Source: Xiphophorus maculatus
Lineage: Eukaryota > Chordata > Actinopteri > Cyprinodontiformes > Poeciliidae
DNA length: 64,000 nucleotides
Reading direction: 5' to 3'
Assembly: GCF_002775205.1 (NCBI RefSeq)
Contig: NC_036453.1
Coordinates: 32,155,213 to 32,219,212 of the forward strand
The position numbers were made by a program, and so were the translations under genes. Below, one piece after another: positions 1 through 46,800 of the stretch (its first letter is position 1; each line of letters begins with the position of its first letter). The notes below the pieces were generated by a model that saw only the letters and a program-made list of their open reading frames with translations, ran no database searches and had not been told where the DNA came from.

Positions 1-696
1 TATTTTTTCAGGATGCTTACAGAAGCAAATTTCTAAACCGTAAAGGCTTAAAAATGTGTATCATGAGGTTTGTATTTGCCTTTTTTTTATACAGATTTCC
101 CATTCATTTCTGAAGTTTGTTCAATTTTGAAGCCTGGAATTGTATAGTCCATCTTTGTATACTAATTTGTACCTTTACATTATAAATGGATCCTTCTTTA
201 TTATTTCAAGGTCAAGGACTTACTTTCAGAACTCCCTCATATTCAGCTCTTCACCCCAAACAGAAAATCTCCTTCATTCTTTATTTTAATCATCCTTTTA
301 GCAACAACTGTTGAATTTATATCATCGACTGGTTTATAGGTGTGGTCAGTTGAAAAGTGTGTGATTTCAAAGGTAAAATAAAAAGACTAAGATAGTCTTT
401 GTGTTTATAGTAGAGAAATTTGGTCAGTGCTCAGCAAATCTGGCCATGCAAGTCTGGGTTGCTGTTACATTAACAGATTGAGAGTTTTTATTTGTGGAAA
501 ATGTTAGTAATAAACCTGCACAATATTTAGTGGATGTACTGCTTGGACAACAGTAGCTATTAGCTATTTAGCTGTATCAGATATTAAAGCTCTCAATGCT
601 AGTAATGTATTTCATAACACTTGTTTAATTATGCAACTATACATATTCATATACACAGGTAAATATATAATTTGAATTATCATTACATCATTGTAG
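1..696. other. Left-edge intron of sim2
   Basis: Non-coding, AT-rich intronic DNA before the first recognisable sim2 exon. I see no exon, RNA gene or clear repeat in it. Confidence 0.6.
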
Positions 697-12298
<11,602 letters not shown>

Positions 12299-15200
12299 AG
12301 TCTGAATGTCCAATATTCCTACAAACACCTACATGTGAATTCCCATTGCCGACTTCCTCATTCAGTTCCCTCTTCTCAACTGCCTCATCCACTCATAGGC
12401 TCTTTGGGCTTTAAAATGCCTAGTGAGTATAATACTGAGAACTCTGCAGCCTCCAACAGACACACAGGTGATGTTCACAGATTTAGAGTCCTTAGAAGTA
12501 CTAATAATTTTGTTTACGGGCTTTAAAATCCAGACCCACCTTCCAATATATTTTCTTTTGGTATTATCACAAGACACAACAAGGAAGAAATAATTTAATA
12601 CAGGCCAAACAGAAACTGACCTTTCTTCAATTCAATGTATTGGTGTCCAAAATTCAATTCAGTCTATTTATACAGAGTTAAGTTAGTTAATTGGAGGAAG
12701 TTTGAGAGACACTGCTGGCAATCTTTTCCAACTAATTCGTCCTAAATAATGATAATCATAAAAAAATTCTTGCAAAATTTCACTTAAAGAACAGCTATAG
12801 AAATATAACTGGAGCTAGTGTTGGTGTTGTCTTCTGTCATTTTTAGCCTGTTAATGTTTAAGGATCCTAAAAGAGCACTTACATGCTGTACACGTATTGT
12901 CCTTAACACATAATTCTCTACCAAGTCGCTGCCTGTATTTTTTAATCTTTCAATTTTTTTTTTCAGAACCTGGGTCGTCAGCAGGTTAGAAGATTACCTC
13001 AGTAGGTAATCAGCCTGATCTCAGCTGTGTGAAGGACAAGTTAAAGAGTCTTTTCAGACTCCTCTGCAGTCCATGGAGGGGTCTGGTCTACGCCACTGAC
13101 TCCATTTATCAAGAAAACAAAGAATTTAAGGCTCAGAGTCAAATAGAATAGTGGACTTTGAGATGGTCTGACCCAAAAGCTGCTTTTATCTCAGCGTGAA
13201 GTCTGGTATCAAATAAGCATTGTATTGAATCAGTTTCCGTGGTGCTGGAGAAAAACTGTTCTGTACAAAAGGAAGTGCTCTACAGCCAGCAATGGAAAAA
13301 GAACACATCGGTTCATCTGCCATTATCAGAAATGATCCACCAGGGTGGATGGTCATTTTGTAATTCTTCAAAACAGTGTGTATAAACTGTGGAATTAATT
13401 TTTACATTTATTTAATTTTTTGGGTTTCAAGGCAAATAAAATGCAGGGTCTATACATATCTGTCTACGTGTTGATCAAGAATAAATAGCTCTTAAATAAG
13501 ACATCTTTGTTTTAGTTCAGGGCATGCTGGTATAAGTGGGTAGTGAGAATATTTTAGTGTTTAGCATGTTAGTACATCATCTTTCTTTAAATAAATTACT
13601 ACTTTATAGTCCCATACACTGCAAGTAAAAGGCAAGATGAAAATGTACAGAATACAAGCAAAGTACAGAATCTAAAAACAATTACATGGCATTTAGTTAA
13701 AAAGAGCAAAATATGAATATAAAACCCTAAAAGCTAAAAAGGAATCATACTTCAGTTGAACAGCTGGTTAAGCACCGGGATCATGTTCAGGTTTGACTAA
13801 GTCTGCAATGCAACAAAGTGCTAGGAGTTACAGCGCTACTTACTAAAAGGTTACTGAAAGCAAAAAGGCTAAGCTAAGTGTGAGGAATAACAAACACAGG
13901 TCAAAGTACACCCTGGTGGAGTCGCAAAGTAGTTCCACAGAAGAGACTGTCATGTCCCCATCTTTGGGTCAGTTTTTTGACATTCCAAAAAACAAACAAA
14001 AAACACACACCATGAATTATTTTAAACCTCACATTTTACACCTTGCAAACAGGTTACCTGGGTGTGTTGATCCAAAAAATAAAGTCACCTTATTAAGTTA
14101 AAAGAATCTTCACCTATTTTGGAATAAGTGTTATTTTGCCAGGCAACTTATATAACACAATGTTCATGCTTGTATGTCAAAATATTACACGATTGAAGTA
14201 GGTTGTTTGATTATGATATTCTCTGGCTGCTGTGTAATAAATATTTACCCAAGTCTTTAAAGGTTTGTTTTCCTTTTGATGTTCAGGGTTCAAAATAAAA
14301 GTTTCTGAATAGACTTCAAAAATATGTAGAATAAATGTTTTATTGAGATTATTTTCTACAATAGTCAATAGCACGGACACATCCGGACATGGAGGAAAAA
14401 AGAATCAACATGAAGGTTTCATGTTGATTCTGCCACCATGTCAGTGCAATTCTTCAGGGTCTTTAAGTGTAAGAAGCAAAGGACAATTTATGACTGCAAC
14501 TAAAGCCAAAACTGTTAACAAAACAACAAGTAGCATGTTTTACTATTACTCTAATAATATTCCCCTTTCTTCTGCTGAGCTCTTCCTTTTCATTTAAGCA
14601 AAAAGGAGATGACAGTAAATTCTGTTCAAAAACTGCTGCCACAACATCCATAGACCTGATTGGGTGAGTGATAAAAGGATTTGCTTTAAATTGGAAGACT
14701 GGGTTTTAAGTACGCCCATCAGGGGTCAGTGGTCAAAAATGGATCTCCCGTTTTCTCAAATGACTAAAACATCTGGGGTTAAATATCTGATGCTGTTTTC
14801 TATTGAGAGCTGTGAAAACTGCTGAGATCAGGTATGTGTCTAGAAGTTCTCCTAAAAGAAAATTTAGGACACACAATTGTCTAAAAAAACTTTATTTAGC
14901 TTTTGGTCATCACAGCACATGCTGCATTATTTATTGTTACTGTGCAACAGTAACAGACGAAAATCAACCCATTTCAGAGAAGGAGGCTTCTTCTTCCAGA
15001 ATTTACTGCAAAATAACAGACTGGCTACATTTGTTGGTTTTACCTGGTAAAATAAAAAATTCGAAACACAACAGTGACCCAGACAATACACAGTTCCAAT
15101 AAATGACTGGGACCCCAAATAAACATGTCATTTAATTGTCTTTATTTTGTTCAAAGGGAAAAGTATTTAGAAATAACCATTTTAACAAAATACCCACAAT

Positions 15201-16248
15201 TAGTGGCATTCTTCATTCTTTATAAAGATATAAATGTGACAGTTTTGTAGGTATTCTTTACTTTTTGTAAGTTGATCTAAATATCTAAAATGTTTTAATA
15301 AGTAATCCATTACTTCGTGTTCCCATGACGAGGAAGAAAAGTGCTCACTTTTGTTTTAAAAAAATGGAAATGGAAAACTCATGCACAGACGTGTGCTGAT
15401 AATCATAGTGCAGGCAGTGACTGTAAGAGAGGAGCAGCTTAGCTGAAGTTCTTTTCTACAGAAAGAGTAATAATAGAGATCAGAACAAGGATCAACAAGG
15501 CACCGTAAATAACATTTCATTTTAACCTTTCTTTCAAAACTTTACCAGTGGTGCCTGTAATTGTGGAGAGTGCTGTATAAAGCTGCTTGTTCCTGTAAAT
15601 GTAAGTCAGCATACTTTAAGGAGTAGCAACAGTTTTTGTGTAAAATAAAAGTATTTTTAGCAACCATTCACTCTGTTTCATTTCAGGGGATATGTGATTG
15701 GATCAGAAACAGAGATTGTTTTTATTGCGTCTCTTACAGGTTGCTACATTGCACAAAAAGTGCAGGCAGAATTTTTACTTCTCACAAAATTACATCCAAT
15801 TTGACGACCCATCCTCCTTCCCCAAAACCTGGAAGTGTTTGTGGTTCTCAAACACTTCCAGTATTTTTAGGTTGCTCAAAATCCAACTTTTTGAAATGCT
15901 TTTGTTCAGTGTCAGTTGAAGCCAATTTCTTTCTGCAGGTTTCAGCTGATGAAATACTAAAAACACAAAAATAAACCACCACAACTATCCATAAAAAGTT
16001 CATGTTATGGTCCAACTATTTTTGGTCACTTTAAAAACAAAAACAGTTTACAAAGTAGTCCTTCCAAACAGGAAGCAAATGTAATAAGGTTTAGCAAATT
16101 CATTATATAACTGGAGCATATATGGATTTTGTCAGATGTCTAAAAAAACCTGTTGGCTTTCAAATATTACTCGACCAAACCTCTTTCACACTGAATGATG
16201 GTGTTGATTCAGTGAGTATAAAGTTATTAGGAATAAAAGAAGCTTTTC
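12299..16248. other. sim2-hlcs convergent intergenic region
   Basis: Contains two short open terminal frames after plausible acceptors (12966-13007 and 13013-13153), AATAAA at about 13435, and a hairpin at 14401-14431. I find no long exon, RNA gene or clear transposon. The 3' untranslated regions of both convergent genes must lie here, but their ends cannot be fixed by eye. Confidence 0.5.
14401..14431. repeat. 14-bp perfect hairpin
   Basis: AGAATCAACATGAA at 14401-14414 is the exact reverse complement of 14418-14431 around the loop GGT. There is no T-run typical of a terminator and no known RNA family. Confidence 0.6.
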
Positions 16249-37827
<21,579 letters not shown>

Positions 37828-37989
37828 GCGCCGCTTTTCTATTAAGTTTTGCTGTCATATTGATTCCCTGCAATGATATCAATCCAAATCTACTGTCTCT
37901 AAGCCCACAGAAACAGAGTTCTATCACCATAACCTTGAAAGGAAGCGAAGCGGAGTCCGCCTACTCTCTTCTTCTAGTGTTGATTAGAA

Positions 37990-38080
37990 GGTGACGTCTT
38001 CTTCTTCTTGTTGGTTTTACTGGCGGTTGGCAACAAACTGTTAGTAGCATTACCGCCACTTACTGGTAAGGAGTATGGTT
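37990..38080 (-). mobile_element. LINE 3'-end fragment (CCGCCA-type tail)
   Basis: Plus-strand text CTTCTTCTTCTTGTTGGTTT, then ACTGGCGGTTGGCAAC and TTACCGCCACTTACTGG, is the reverse complement of a teleost non-LTR tail of the type GGTGGCGGTAA...AACCGCC...AAGAAG. Related pieces lie at 38464-38535 and about 38930. Confidence 0.45.
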
Positions 38081-38086
38081 CGTGAT

Positions 38087-38312
<226 letters not shown>

Positions 38313-38463
38313 GTGGGGTTTTAAGAGTGTTTTGTGCACCATTTCTGATCAGGAAGAACTAAAATATAACAAACTGCTAATGTAAATATTGTTTTTATAG
38401 TTTTTTGACCTGGTTATGCAACAGTTAGTTGTTAAATTATTGTACAATAAATGTTTTGTTAAA

Positions 38464-38930
38464 AATCTTCTTCTTTTCTATTATGGGGATCGCAAACAAT
38501 TTTAAGGTGCATACCGCCACCTACTCTTTATGAGTGTGTTGCAACACTACTTTACATCTAATAAATTCTATTTTTTAATTTTGTATTCTAAAGATAAATA
38601 AATAATGTTTTCCTTAATCTGTAAATATCCATTATGTTTCCTTCATTTCCCAATATTCCTGTAAGACTCCATTCTTGACCTGTCCTTCCAACCATTCTTC
38701 TCAGACTCTCCCTATCAGGTTCATATGTTTTACAGTTCATCAATACGTGTTCTACATTTCCTTTCTCTCCACAATCTTCACATTTATCATTATTTTCCTC
38801 CCTATTAAATATAAAATGTCATTTAAATAGGTATGACCTACTCTTAATCTGATCATTATTATTTCTTCCCTTCTGTTTCTCTCAGTAACATATTGCGGTT
38901 GACTTAATCAACTTTTACCTAAATATACCG
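38464..38930 (-). mobile_element. Degenerate LINE C-terminal fragment with zinc-knuckle
   Basis: The minus-strand translation gives KCEDCGEKGNVEHVLMNCKT, then EPDRESLRRMVGRT, the CxxC..H...C pattern found at the C-terminus of I/Nimb-type fish LINEs. A frameshift precedes it. The 3' untranslated part ends with GTAGGTGGCGGTATGCACC and AAGAAG. Confidence 0.6.
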
Positions 38931-40254
38931 CCACCAACTGGACATGAGTAAAGAAGGACAGACTGGCCAGAAATACAACAGTATAACAGTAAGATAGCTC
39001 CAGACTTCAAAACCAATTCTTGAGACTTGCATTTATTACACAACTCCGTTGTTTTTTTGTTTTTTTTTCCAGATTACTCTCTGTAACTGATTGAAAGACC
39101 ATAACCGAATGTCAATTCCCTCAGTACAAGCTAATTATTAATCAAATAACTCCTTAAGGTTCTTTCTGAAAGGCAATACAATTTACCTTTTGGTGTAATT
39201 ATATAGATGCTCTTCAGTGCCAGGTGTTGTTTACTTGTTTTTCAGAAATATTTAATGATCTAAAGAACTTGGCGAAATGAAACCTTAGTCGTCGTCATTT
39301 GTCTCCTTGTGACTCTTGTGAGTCTCACCCTCATTATTTCTTTATTGTTGTCAGTGATTAAGAACTCACTAAGATTCCAGCCTATTTTCTGGTAACTCTT
39401 TTACTAAAGAAGCCCAACCTTGATTGCAGCTTTGCTAATAATTTTCAGGCCGCTTCAGAACCACAATTTCTTTAGATTCTTAGAAAAAGTTGTAAAAGTC
39501 AAAACATATTACAATGTAAGTTACATATTTTGTGCTCTTTCAGTGTGGCTTTCAAAATCAGCATGCCACCGAGATAGATCATTGGAAAGTTTCTGATCAT
39601 CTTTTAAAGGCTTCTGATGCAGGAAATTAATCACCCACTATAATGTTATTTGATCTTAGTGCAGCAATTGGTAATAATAATAAGCTTATTTTAACCAGCT
39701 TTATCCCATTAGAAGATTTCTTTTGCAACAGTCTTGGTCAAAAATGACATCATACAAACAACCTCCGTTACAACATATACAAATATACAGTATGTAAAGT
39801 CACAAAAATAAAACAATTGCACTTCTGGCAGGATTTATACATTCAAAGAGACAAGTTTTTGAAATGTTTGAAGCTGGAATTTCAAACGTTCCTTGAGGTT
39901 GGATTAGAGAAGCTAAAACGTTTCTCCTCTTTTTTCCACGAGGGCCTAATTGCGTAATCTTTTTTAAAAAGATGATTCATAAGGTGCTGTTAAGATGAGA
40001 ATCAAAACATACCAATGGTCATGCTGACACACATGAAATAGAACACCACTGGTCATAACGTTTTACTGAACAGGCTAAAAGTTTTAGCTGGTACCTTGAT
40101 AGTACATGTGTTTGCTTACATAGAATAACAGTGACATGATGAATTATGAATTTATAGTTATAGTTATTCCACCACTGTATCCAGCAGATGCTCTACTGCC
40201 AACTACTGGGCTGACTTGGTAGTTTGTACTAAGCAGGTATTTTATATTAAAAGT
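38931..40254. other. Intergenic, no assigned feature
   Basis: AT-rich sequence upstream of rexo2 with a CCGCCACCAACTGG remnant near 38930. I see no exon or RNA gene. Confidence 0.4.
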
Positions 40255-40287
40255 AGGGTACAAACTTTGTTTTCAAGTTTGTACCCT
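40255..40287. repeat. 13-bp hairpin upstream of rexo2
   Basis: AGGGTACAAACTT (40255-40267) pairs with 40275-40287 around TGTTTTC. Confidence 0.5.
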
Positions 40288-40439
40288 CATATAAGGAAAA
40301 TAGTCAAAGCTTTAGCTCCTAAACTTTTCTGATTCAACGTACACGACATATTATATGAAATCAGCGGAGAGCTTAAGAAAAATCAGAGGTAATATTCAAA
40401 CTTGATTGCAGAAATAGACAGCCTCTATGAAGAATGCCT

Positions 40440-40477
40440 CTGCTGCCACCCTCTGTCGGGACAGAGGGTGGCAGCAG
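40440..40477. repeat. 18-bp perfect palindrome at the rexo2 5' end
   Basis: CTGCTGCCACCCTCTGTC (40440-40457) is the exact reverse complement of 40460-40477 with only GG between them. It precedes the preferred rexo2 ATG (40535) by 58 bases and lies downstream of an in-frame upstream ATG (40427). Confidence 0.85.
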
Positions 40478-40534
40478 TACTCCAGCGGTGCGCTTTCCGT
40501 CTGTCTTAACCGGAAAGAAGAAGAACTTTCTAGC

Positions 40535-40804
40535 ATGACCACTCTGTCACAGAACATCGCGTGGACTTTAGCTAGGTTCAAACTGGGATGCGGGAAGAAA
40601 CCGTTTTTGTCTTCGTTCTTTTCCAGACACTGTTGTTCACACCGCAGTAAAGGATCGCAGCAGCGCGCTGGAGCTGTCCTAAAGGCCTTTGTTTATCCAG
40701 AAGCTCTCAGCCGGTTTTCATCACTTGGCTGCGTTTCAGCTGTTCAGTTGGACAGGATGTGTTCCAAGTCAATGTCGCACAGGATGGTGTGGGTGGACCT
40801 GGAG
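40535..40804 (+). CDS. rexo2: rexo2 exon 1, presequence and first catalytic motif
   Basis: From [20 protein letters not shown] to VWVDLE. The only donor that continues as MTGLD is GAG|GCAAGT, a GC-AG splice site. The next GT would break the frame and the motif. Confidence 0.88.
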
Positions 40805-43800
40805 GCAAGTCTGTTGCTCATGGCATTTATGTGGTCAGGCTTTAGAAACTGCTTATGTTAAAAGGCTCACATAAAATGACATGTAGACTTAAAAGCTCAA
40901 ATATGGAGGTGGATTTCAGTAGATTCTATAGAAAATACAAACTTGTATTTCGTACTTGTGCACCTCGCTGCAGCAAACAGAAAGGGTCGCTATTTCCTGT
41001 TATCCGCGGTCTTCCGTTTTTATTTTCTTTTTAAATCTGTGATCTTCATCTTTAGGAAGGAGTTTCACTCTCAGTATGTATTTGAACTTCTCTCCTTTAT
41101 TTACTTCAGCGCAGCTCAGAGTTTGTACTTCTGAATCTGCTCTTTCGTTGCATCTTTTCGGGTCTACTATTGCCTCTAGTGGCGTGGGGGTGGTAACACA
41201 ACTAATATAATTATATTACTAAATATTTATTTGCTATTAATTCCGGCATTACTGGCACCGTACAAGATAAATTATCTTATAAAACAAAATATTTTTTCAT
41301 TTTCTTAAGGATGTAGAGCTAATTAAATGACACAAGACCTTTATATATTATAAATAATATCTATATATCTCCATCAATTATAGGAGAAATAAAAAAAATA
41401 AGGCGACATTAAAAGCAACATGACCAACTATGATAAAAATTCCAGTTACAACGTATACATAAGAAACTTAATTGAGCAAAAGTCAATAAGGAACAAATGA
41501 ATTATGTTTACAGTGTTGTTAAACAGATACAAGCAAAAATTCACGTTTTTGCTTGTATGGTGCCACGTATATTATTCTGAGATATTTTAGTTGGTAGAGT
41601 CTTACATATAAGAACAAATAAGATGAAACTATTTAGTCTATCAAGATGGAAATTCTCTAAAATGATAAAATAAAACACATTCATAGAACCACAATATCAA
41701 CAATTTATGCATCGAGTAAAAACCTTTGGATGCCATAGTTAAATGTTATCATTCAGTTTGGTTAAACATGATTATTGCACTGTCAATAAATGACTTCTAA
41801 TCAATGTTCTTAGGTACCCAAGGGAAACTGGAGCTCAGAGATTCAAACTGATTAATAAAGAGGATGGATGCTATCTGCTGAAATGTTCTTTCAGCAAACA
41901 GTTGAGACAGAGTTGTTTTGGGTTTCACTGCTATTTTCCTGCTATTTTAGTTGCCATTGAAAGTATTCTTAAAAGTTTGTCTGTCATTCTGCAGCTCATG
42001 TGACCAAACCTGCCGAGAAGATGAAAAGTTAAAACACTCAACATTGTCTTGTACACAACCTCTAGTTGGGTAACCCCAAGATCACTAGGTCTTCTTAAAA
42101 TATAGATATATAGTCTCTGAGAACAGTTCTTAGAAATATAGTCAGTGTTTTCAGCAAAGTTGAGCTGACTGTCCAGGAATGACCCAAGGTATTTACAATT
42201 TGTCACAATTTCAACAAATTGGCCATTGAGAGAAACTGGAACCACCTTGAGGTCTTGTTTAGGTCATTTAATTAGCTCTACATCCTTAAGAAAATTAATA
42301 AATAATAAAAACTTTGTAATCCAATTACATTAGTTGTGTTACCACCCTCACGCCACTAGAGGGAGTAGCAGGAATGAAAAGATAATAATAAATAATAATG
42401 ATGAAATGTCACCAAATCCACAGGATTTGTTGTTGATGAAGAGAGGAATAAACACAGTTAAAGACTTGTTGGTAAATTAATTTGTTCCCATTTTATGAAG
42501 CGGAAACAGATTATTTCAGGCAGCTGAAATATCCATTCTCTTCTCTCCTCCCCCCATAACTTTGGGAAATAAACAGCAACTGTTTCCAAATTCTCAAAAA
42601 TTGTTATGTGTGATAGCATATAGTATACTACAAATTTCCTTAATCCAGTAATCTGTCATATTTTATATTAGAACGGGATTTACCAGAAAGTCTACACTCT
42701 CATCTTTTCACAAAGTTTTCATTTTTGTGCCCTGCTATCAGCCAGTTTCCAACGTCTTATATCAGCAATGAAAAATTATAAATACACACTACGTGTTGGA
42801 AAACTGTGTTTGGCTACTTACTTTTATTTGTCAGGCTTAAGTGACAAAAGTTGAAAAGAGACCGATTGTCTTGGCATTTAGAATAATAACACAAAACAGC
42901 GTAAAATACCTGGTTTATTTATTTTACAATTTTGTTATTGCTTCTTTTTGAAACAACAGCTGCTGATTAAACTGAATGTTGCAACCTTGACATGATCATA
43001 TGAGTTGTTTTACTGAGAAATTGATCAGAAGCGCCGTGAAAATGGTCAGATCCGCCTCTCTGGCTGCAGTGCGCGCTCCCGACACGGGAACAGAATTTCG
43101 GACATGACCGGTGTTCTGACTATCAGTGCTACCTTGTCAGATTTTCTTACTGTAGCACGGATAGATGGCTAAGTCTGTCTGTCAGTGCTACGCGTCCAAA
43201 ACTGCTACTGTCATGTTTACAAGCTGAAAACTATAGCGCGTTGTGGTGAAGTTAAATATATTGGATAACATTATTTGAGTGACAGGATTGAAGTGGAAGC
43301 TTAGGAGTTATGCTTAGCTTAGCATTGGAACAATTTATATACATGACGAAACCACAAGATCACTTCCTTCATCTGAATATTGGATTTAAATTAAACGCAG
43401 ACAAATCCAGATCACCGCAACTCTTTTTTGCGCATTAATACGTTGTATGTCTGTTATCAGATGCAGCGCAGCCACAATGTGTCACCGAACTGCGCAGGTC
43501 ACTGTGCTCCTGAAATGATGGGATAGGCTTAATATACACTAATATTACACCGCTATTACACAGCTTCAATGTCACATAGTATCTTTACCAACATCTATTT
43601 AGCAAGGTTTAGTAAAAAAAAAACCCAAAACCCGAGTGTAATTAAACTAAAATATTTTAAAGTATAGGGACAAAATAGCCCACAAAACAACATATTGTGT
43701 CCTGATTAACCGCCAAACAATGACTTGTTTACAGTAGTAACGACATTGCAGACGGTAAACTAAAGCCATTTATAAGCTGCTGTCATGTAAACTAAAAACA

Positions 43801-46800
43801 TGAAGTAATAAAGCAGTTTCATGAAAGCTAGGCATAAAACAAATAAAACTTACTGTGATCTGCGATTAAATGAAACGCATGCAACGAAACTTCAACAGGT
43901 AGGACGTATGTCTAAAAAAATTGCTGAGTAAGGAGTATGTGATGTAGCATCGATGTGGGCATGCGCATTACCACAAGGTAGGACGGATTTATGGGTAGCA
44001 CAGATAAACAGAACACCTGTTCTTGAGAGCTGACCGTGTTTGGGCACCACTGGGTAGTTACCTGAGCGGTCTATGGGTCTTTAACCCCGCCCACTTTGCG
44101 TCCTGTTTACACGTGTCCATTAAGACTTCGGTAAAGTATTTCACCACAATTCATCACTGCATGTGACGTTTTCAATTTAAAGGTGGAAATGTGGGAATGG
44201 TTACTTTTGGTATATTGAAAATTTTAAGAAAATAATATGACAAGGCACACACCAGTAACAGAAAAGTATGACATAAGCTGAGCAGAAAAAAGAATAAATA
44301 AAAAAATGAGTCACACAAACTAACAACATGAGGAAAGTGAGGCAGAAAATGTTACAAGTGCAAGAGGAATTTCAAATGTTCAATTAAGCTAAATATTAAA
44401 AAGCCAAATGAATATTGGGCTTTTATGCACTTCCTTAAATAAAACGTCCTTAAATATATTTCGCTTTTAAAAAAATTAAAAACGAAGAGAAAGTAGAAAG
44501 TGGCATTTATGAATAAAATCTTAGCCAGAGGATTAAATCGTTAATGTCATAATTTGACTCTTCATCCCCTGTTAGACCAACTTTTATTATATCAAAACGT
44601 GAAAGAGGAATAGATCTCTTAAACAATATTCAATTTTGAAAATCTTTCCAAAAACATTATTGAAGTTGCAATTGAAAAAATTGGTTCTACTGTCTTGATA
44701 TCTGAGTCACATAGCGCACAAGAATTGGTATTTATATTAAATTTCTCTTGCAGAAAGTCATTACAAGTTCAACTTACATAATTTTGAAATGAATTTCTTT
44801 ATTTTTTGTGGAAGTAGGAAAAAGTGGATTCATTTTCTTAAGAGATCTATTTTTTAATCAAACGTTTTCTTCTCAAGGAATATGGGGAGAAAATTGACAT
44901 CAGTGTGTTCCTTATGAATTTATTATAAAATGTTTTGTTTATAGATTCACCGCCATTTATAATCAGAGTTCTTTTGGAGTAACAGCCGAATGTGTAATCA
45001 TACCATTAATTAGCTCAATCATAGCTGGAGGAATTTCCTTTAAGTCTCTATTAAAGGCAATTTTTTTTGACAAAATCATCATACAATAAAAAGTTGCCGT
45101 CGGAAATATGGCACTGTTCACTGTGCAAGCTGTTTGTTGAAAAATCAGTTTTTAAACAATTGATTTTGTGTTTGAAACAAAAATATAATCAACAAAAGTA
45201 TTGAAATCATTTTTGTTTCACTCTACTGTACTATATTCTACTGAATAGTATCAAATTTTGCTCCGTATTCAACAAGTCATAACAAAACACATTTGAATAG
45301 CCAAATATCTCCTGCAATGACTTTCGAAAGCAAAAATACCTATACTGTACATTAAAAAAATAGTTTCTTGTTGTTGTTGTAGGTATACGTTTTAGCAGCA
45401 CAAGTGCCAAAATGGTGACCGCTTCCACCATTTTGAAAGTCCAAGTTGGGACACAGAGGTGTACTGTCCCAATTCTCAAATTATTGCATGCTTGTAACCT
45501 GCATACCTGAACACTTATGTTCACTTTGACTGAGTGCACACTTCACAGAGAGGGGTAGAGTGTAGTGCAAGTATTGGGACCAGACCTAAAGCTCTACAGG
45601 CCTCACCTGACCAGTTTTAGGTCAGAGTTTATGATTCAGCAATAAAAATGTTGGCAAAGATGGGATCCATGGTAGAGTTGAAAGACCATAACAACTACTG
45701 AGCAAAGAGAACATAAAGCCCCATCACACTTTGATGATCCCCAATACTTCTGGAAAATGTTGTGTAGCCTGGGGAGATAGAAGCAAGCTTTTTGGAAGGT
45801 TTATGTTCTGTTACATCTCAAGTAAAACAGAGCATTTCAGAAAAGGACGCTTTCAAACATGCATGGGTTATATATTAATATAAGCCATGGAAAATCCCTC
45901 ATTAACTTCTGCTCAAAAGATATTTGTTCTGTTAAAAACTTTAATAAAGTCGGAGACTAAATTATGACACATTTGAGTTTTTCTTGTTATTGTGTTCTAT
46001 TTTTATTCTTTAAAGATGACAGGTTTAGATGTTGAGAAGGACCAAATCATTGAAATGGCCTGCATCATCACAGACTCTGATCTGAACATTATAGCAGAGG
46101 TAATACAAACAATAAGTGCTTCAGTGTGTGATGACTTCCGTTTGTCTTGGAAATGAAGCTCATTTGTTGTTGCTTGCTAGGGACCATCCATGATCATCAA
46201 CCAACCAGACGAGCTTCTGGATGGAATGTCAGACTGGTGTAAAGAGCATCATGGAAAGGTAGACACCCATGAAAACTGCCACAAACTGTGTCTGTTAGCA
46301 TTTGGTTTGTGTTTTTTCTAATGAACTAGTCCATCCGTTCATCCATCCATTCATTCAGGCATTTCTATGAATGGTGTCATACTTGCTGCTTTGTTCTACT
46401 ACTTTATCTGTTTGTATCAGTCAGGGCTGATCCAGGCTGTCCAAAACAGTAAAATGACCCTGGAACAAGCAGAGTATGAATTTCTGTCCTTTGTCAGGCA
46501 GCACACTCCACCTGGACAATGCCCCCTTGCCGGTAAGTTTAACTTTTTCTTTAACTGTAACTATTCATAGATTCATGTAAATATTACAGTAGGTTGTCTA
46601 GAAAAGCTATAGAAACACACTCGTGTTAAGTGACTCATACACAAGTGTGCTGTGTTGTGGTGTGGAACAACTTTGCAGCTCTGACTGTATTTGTCAGAAT
46701 GCATGAGAACTACACAGAGTATGATTCTACTGAACTATTTCAGCATCATACTCAGTATGGTAAATGTGTTTAACACAAATTGTCTGACCAGTGACCAAAT

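Noticed and set aside
40427..40534. Upstream in-frame ATG of rexo2 at 40427
   Set aside because: It would translate through the 18-bp palindrome and add 36 residues with no similarity to REXO2. The ATG at 40535 gives a more typical mitochondrial presequence, though the upstream start cannot be excluded.
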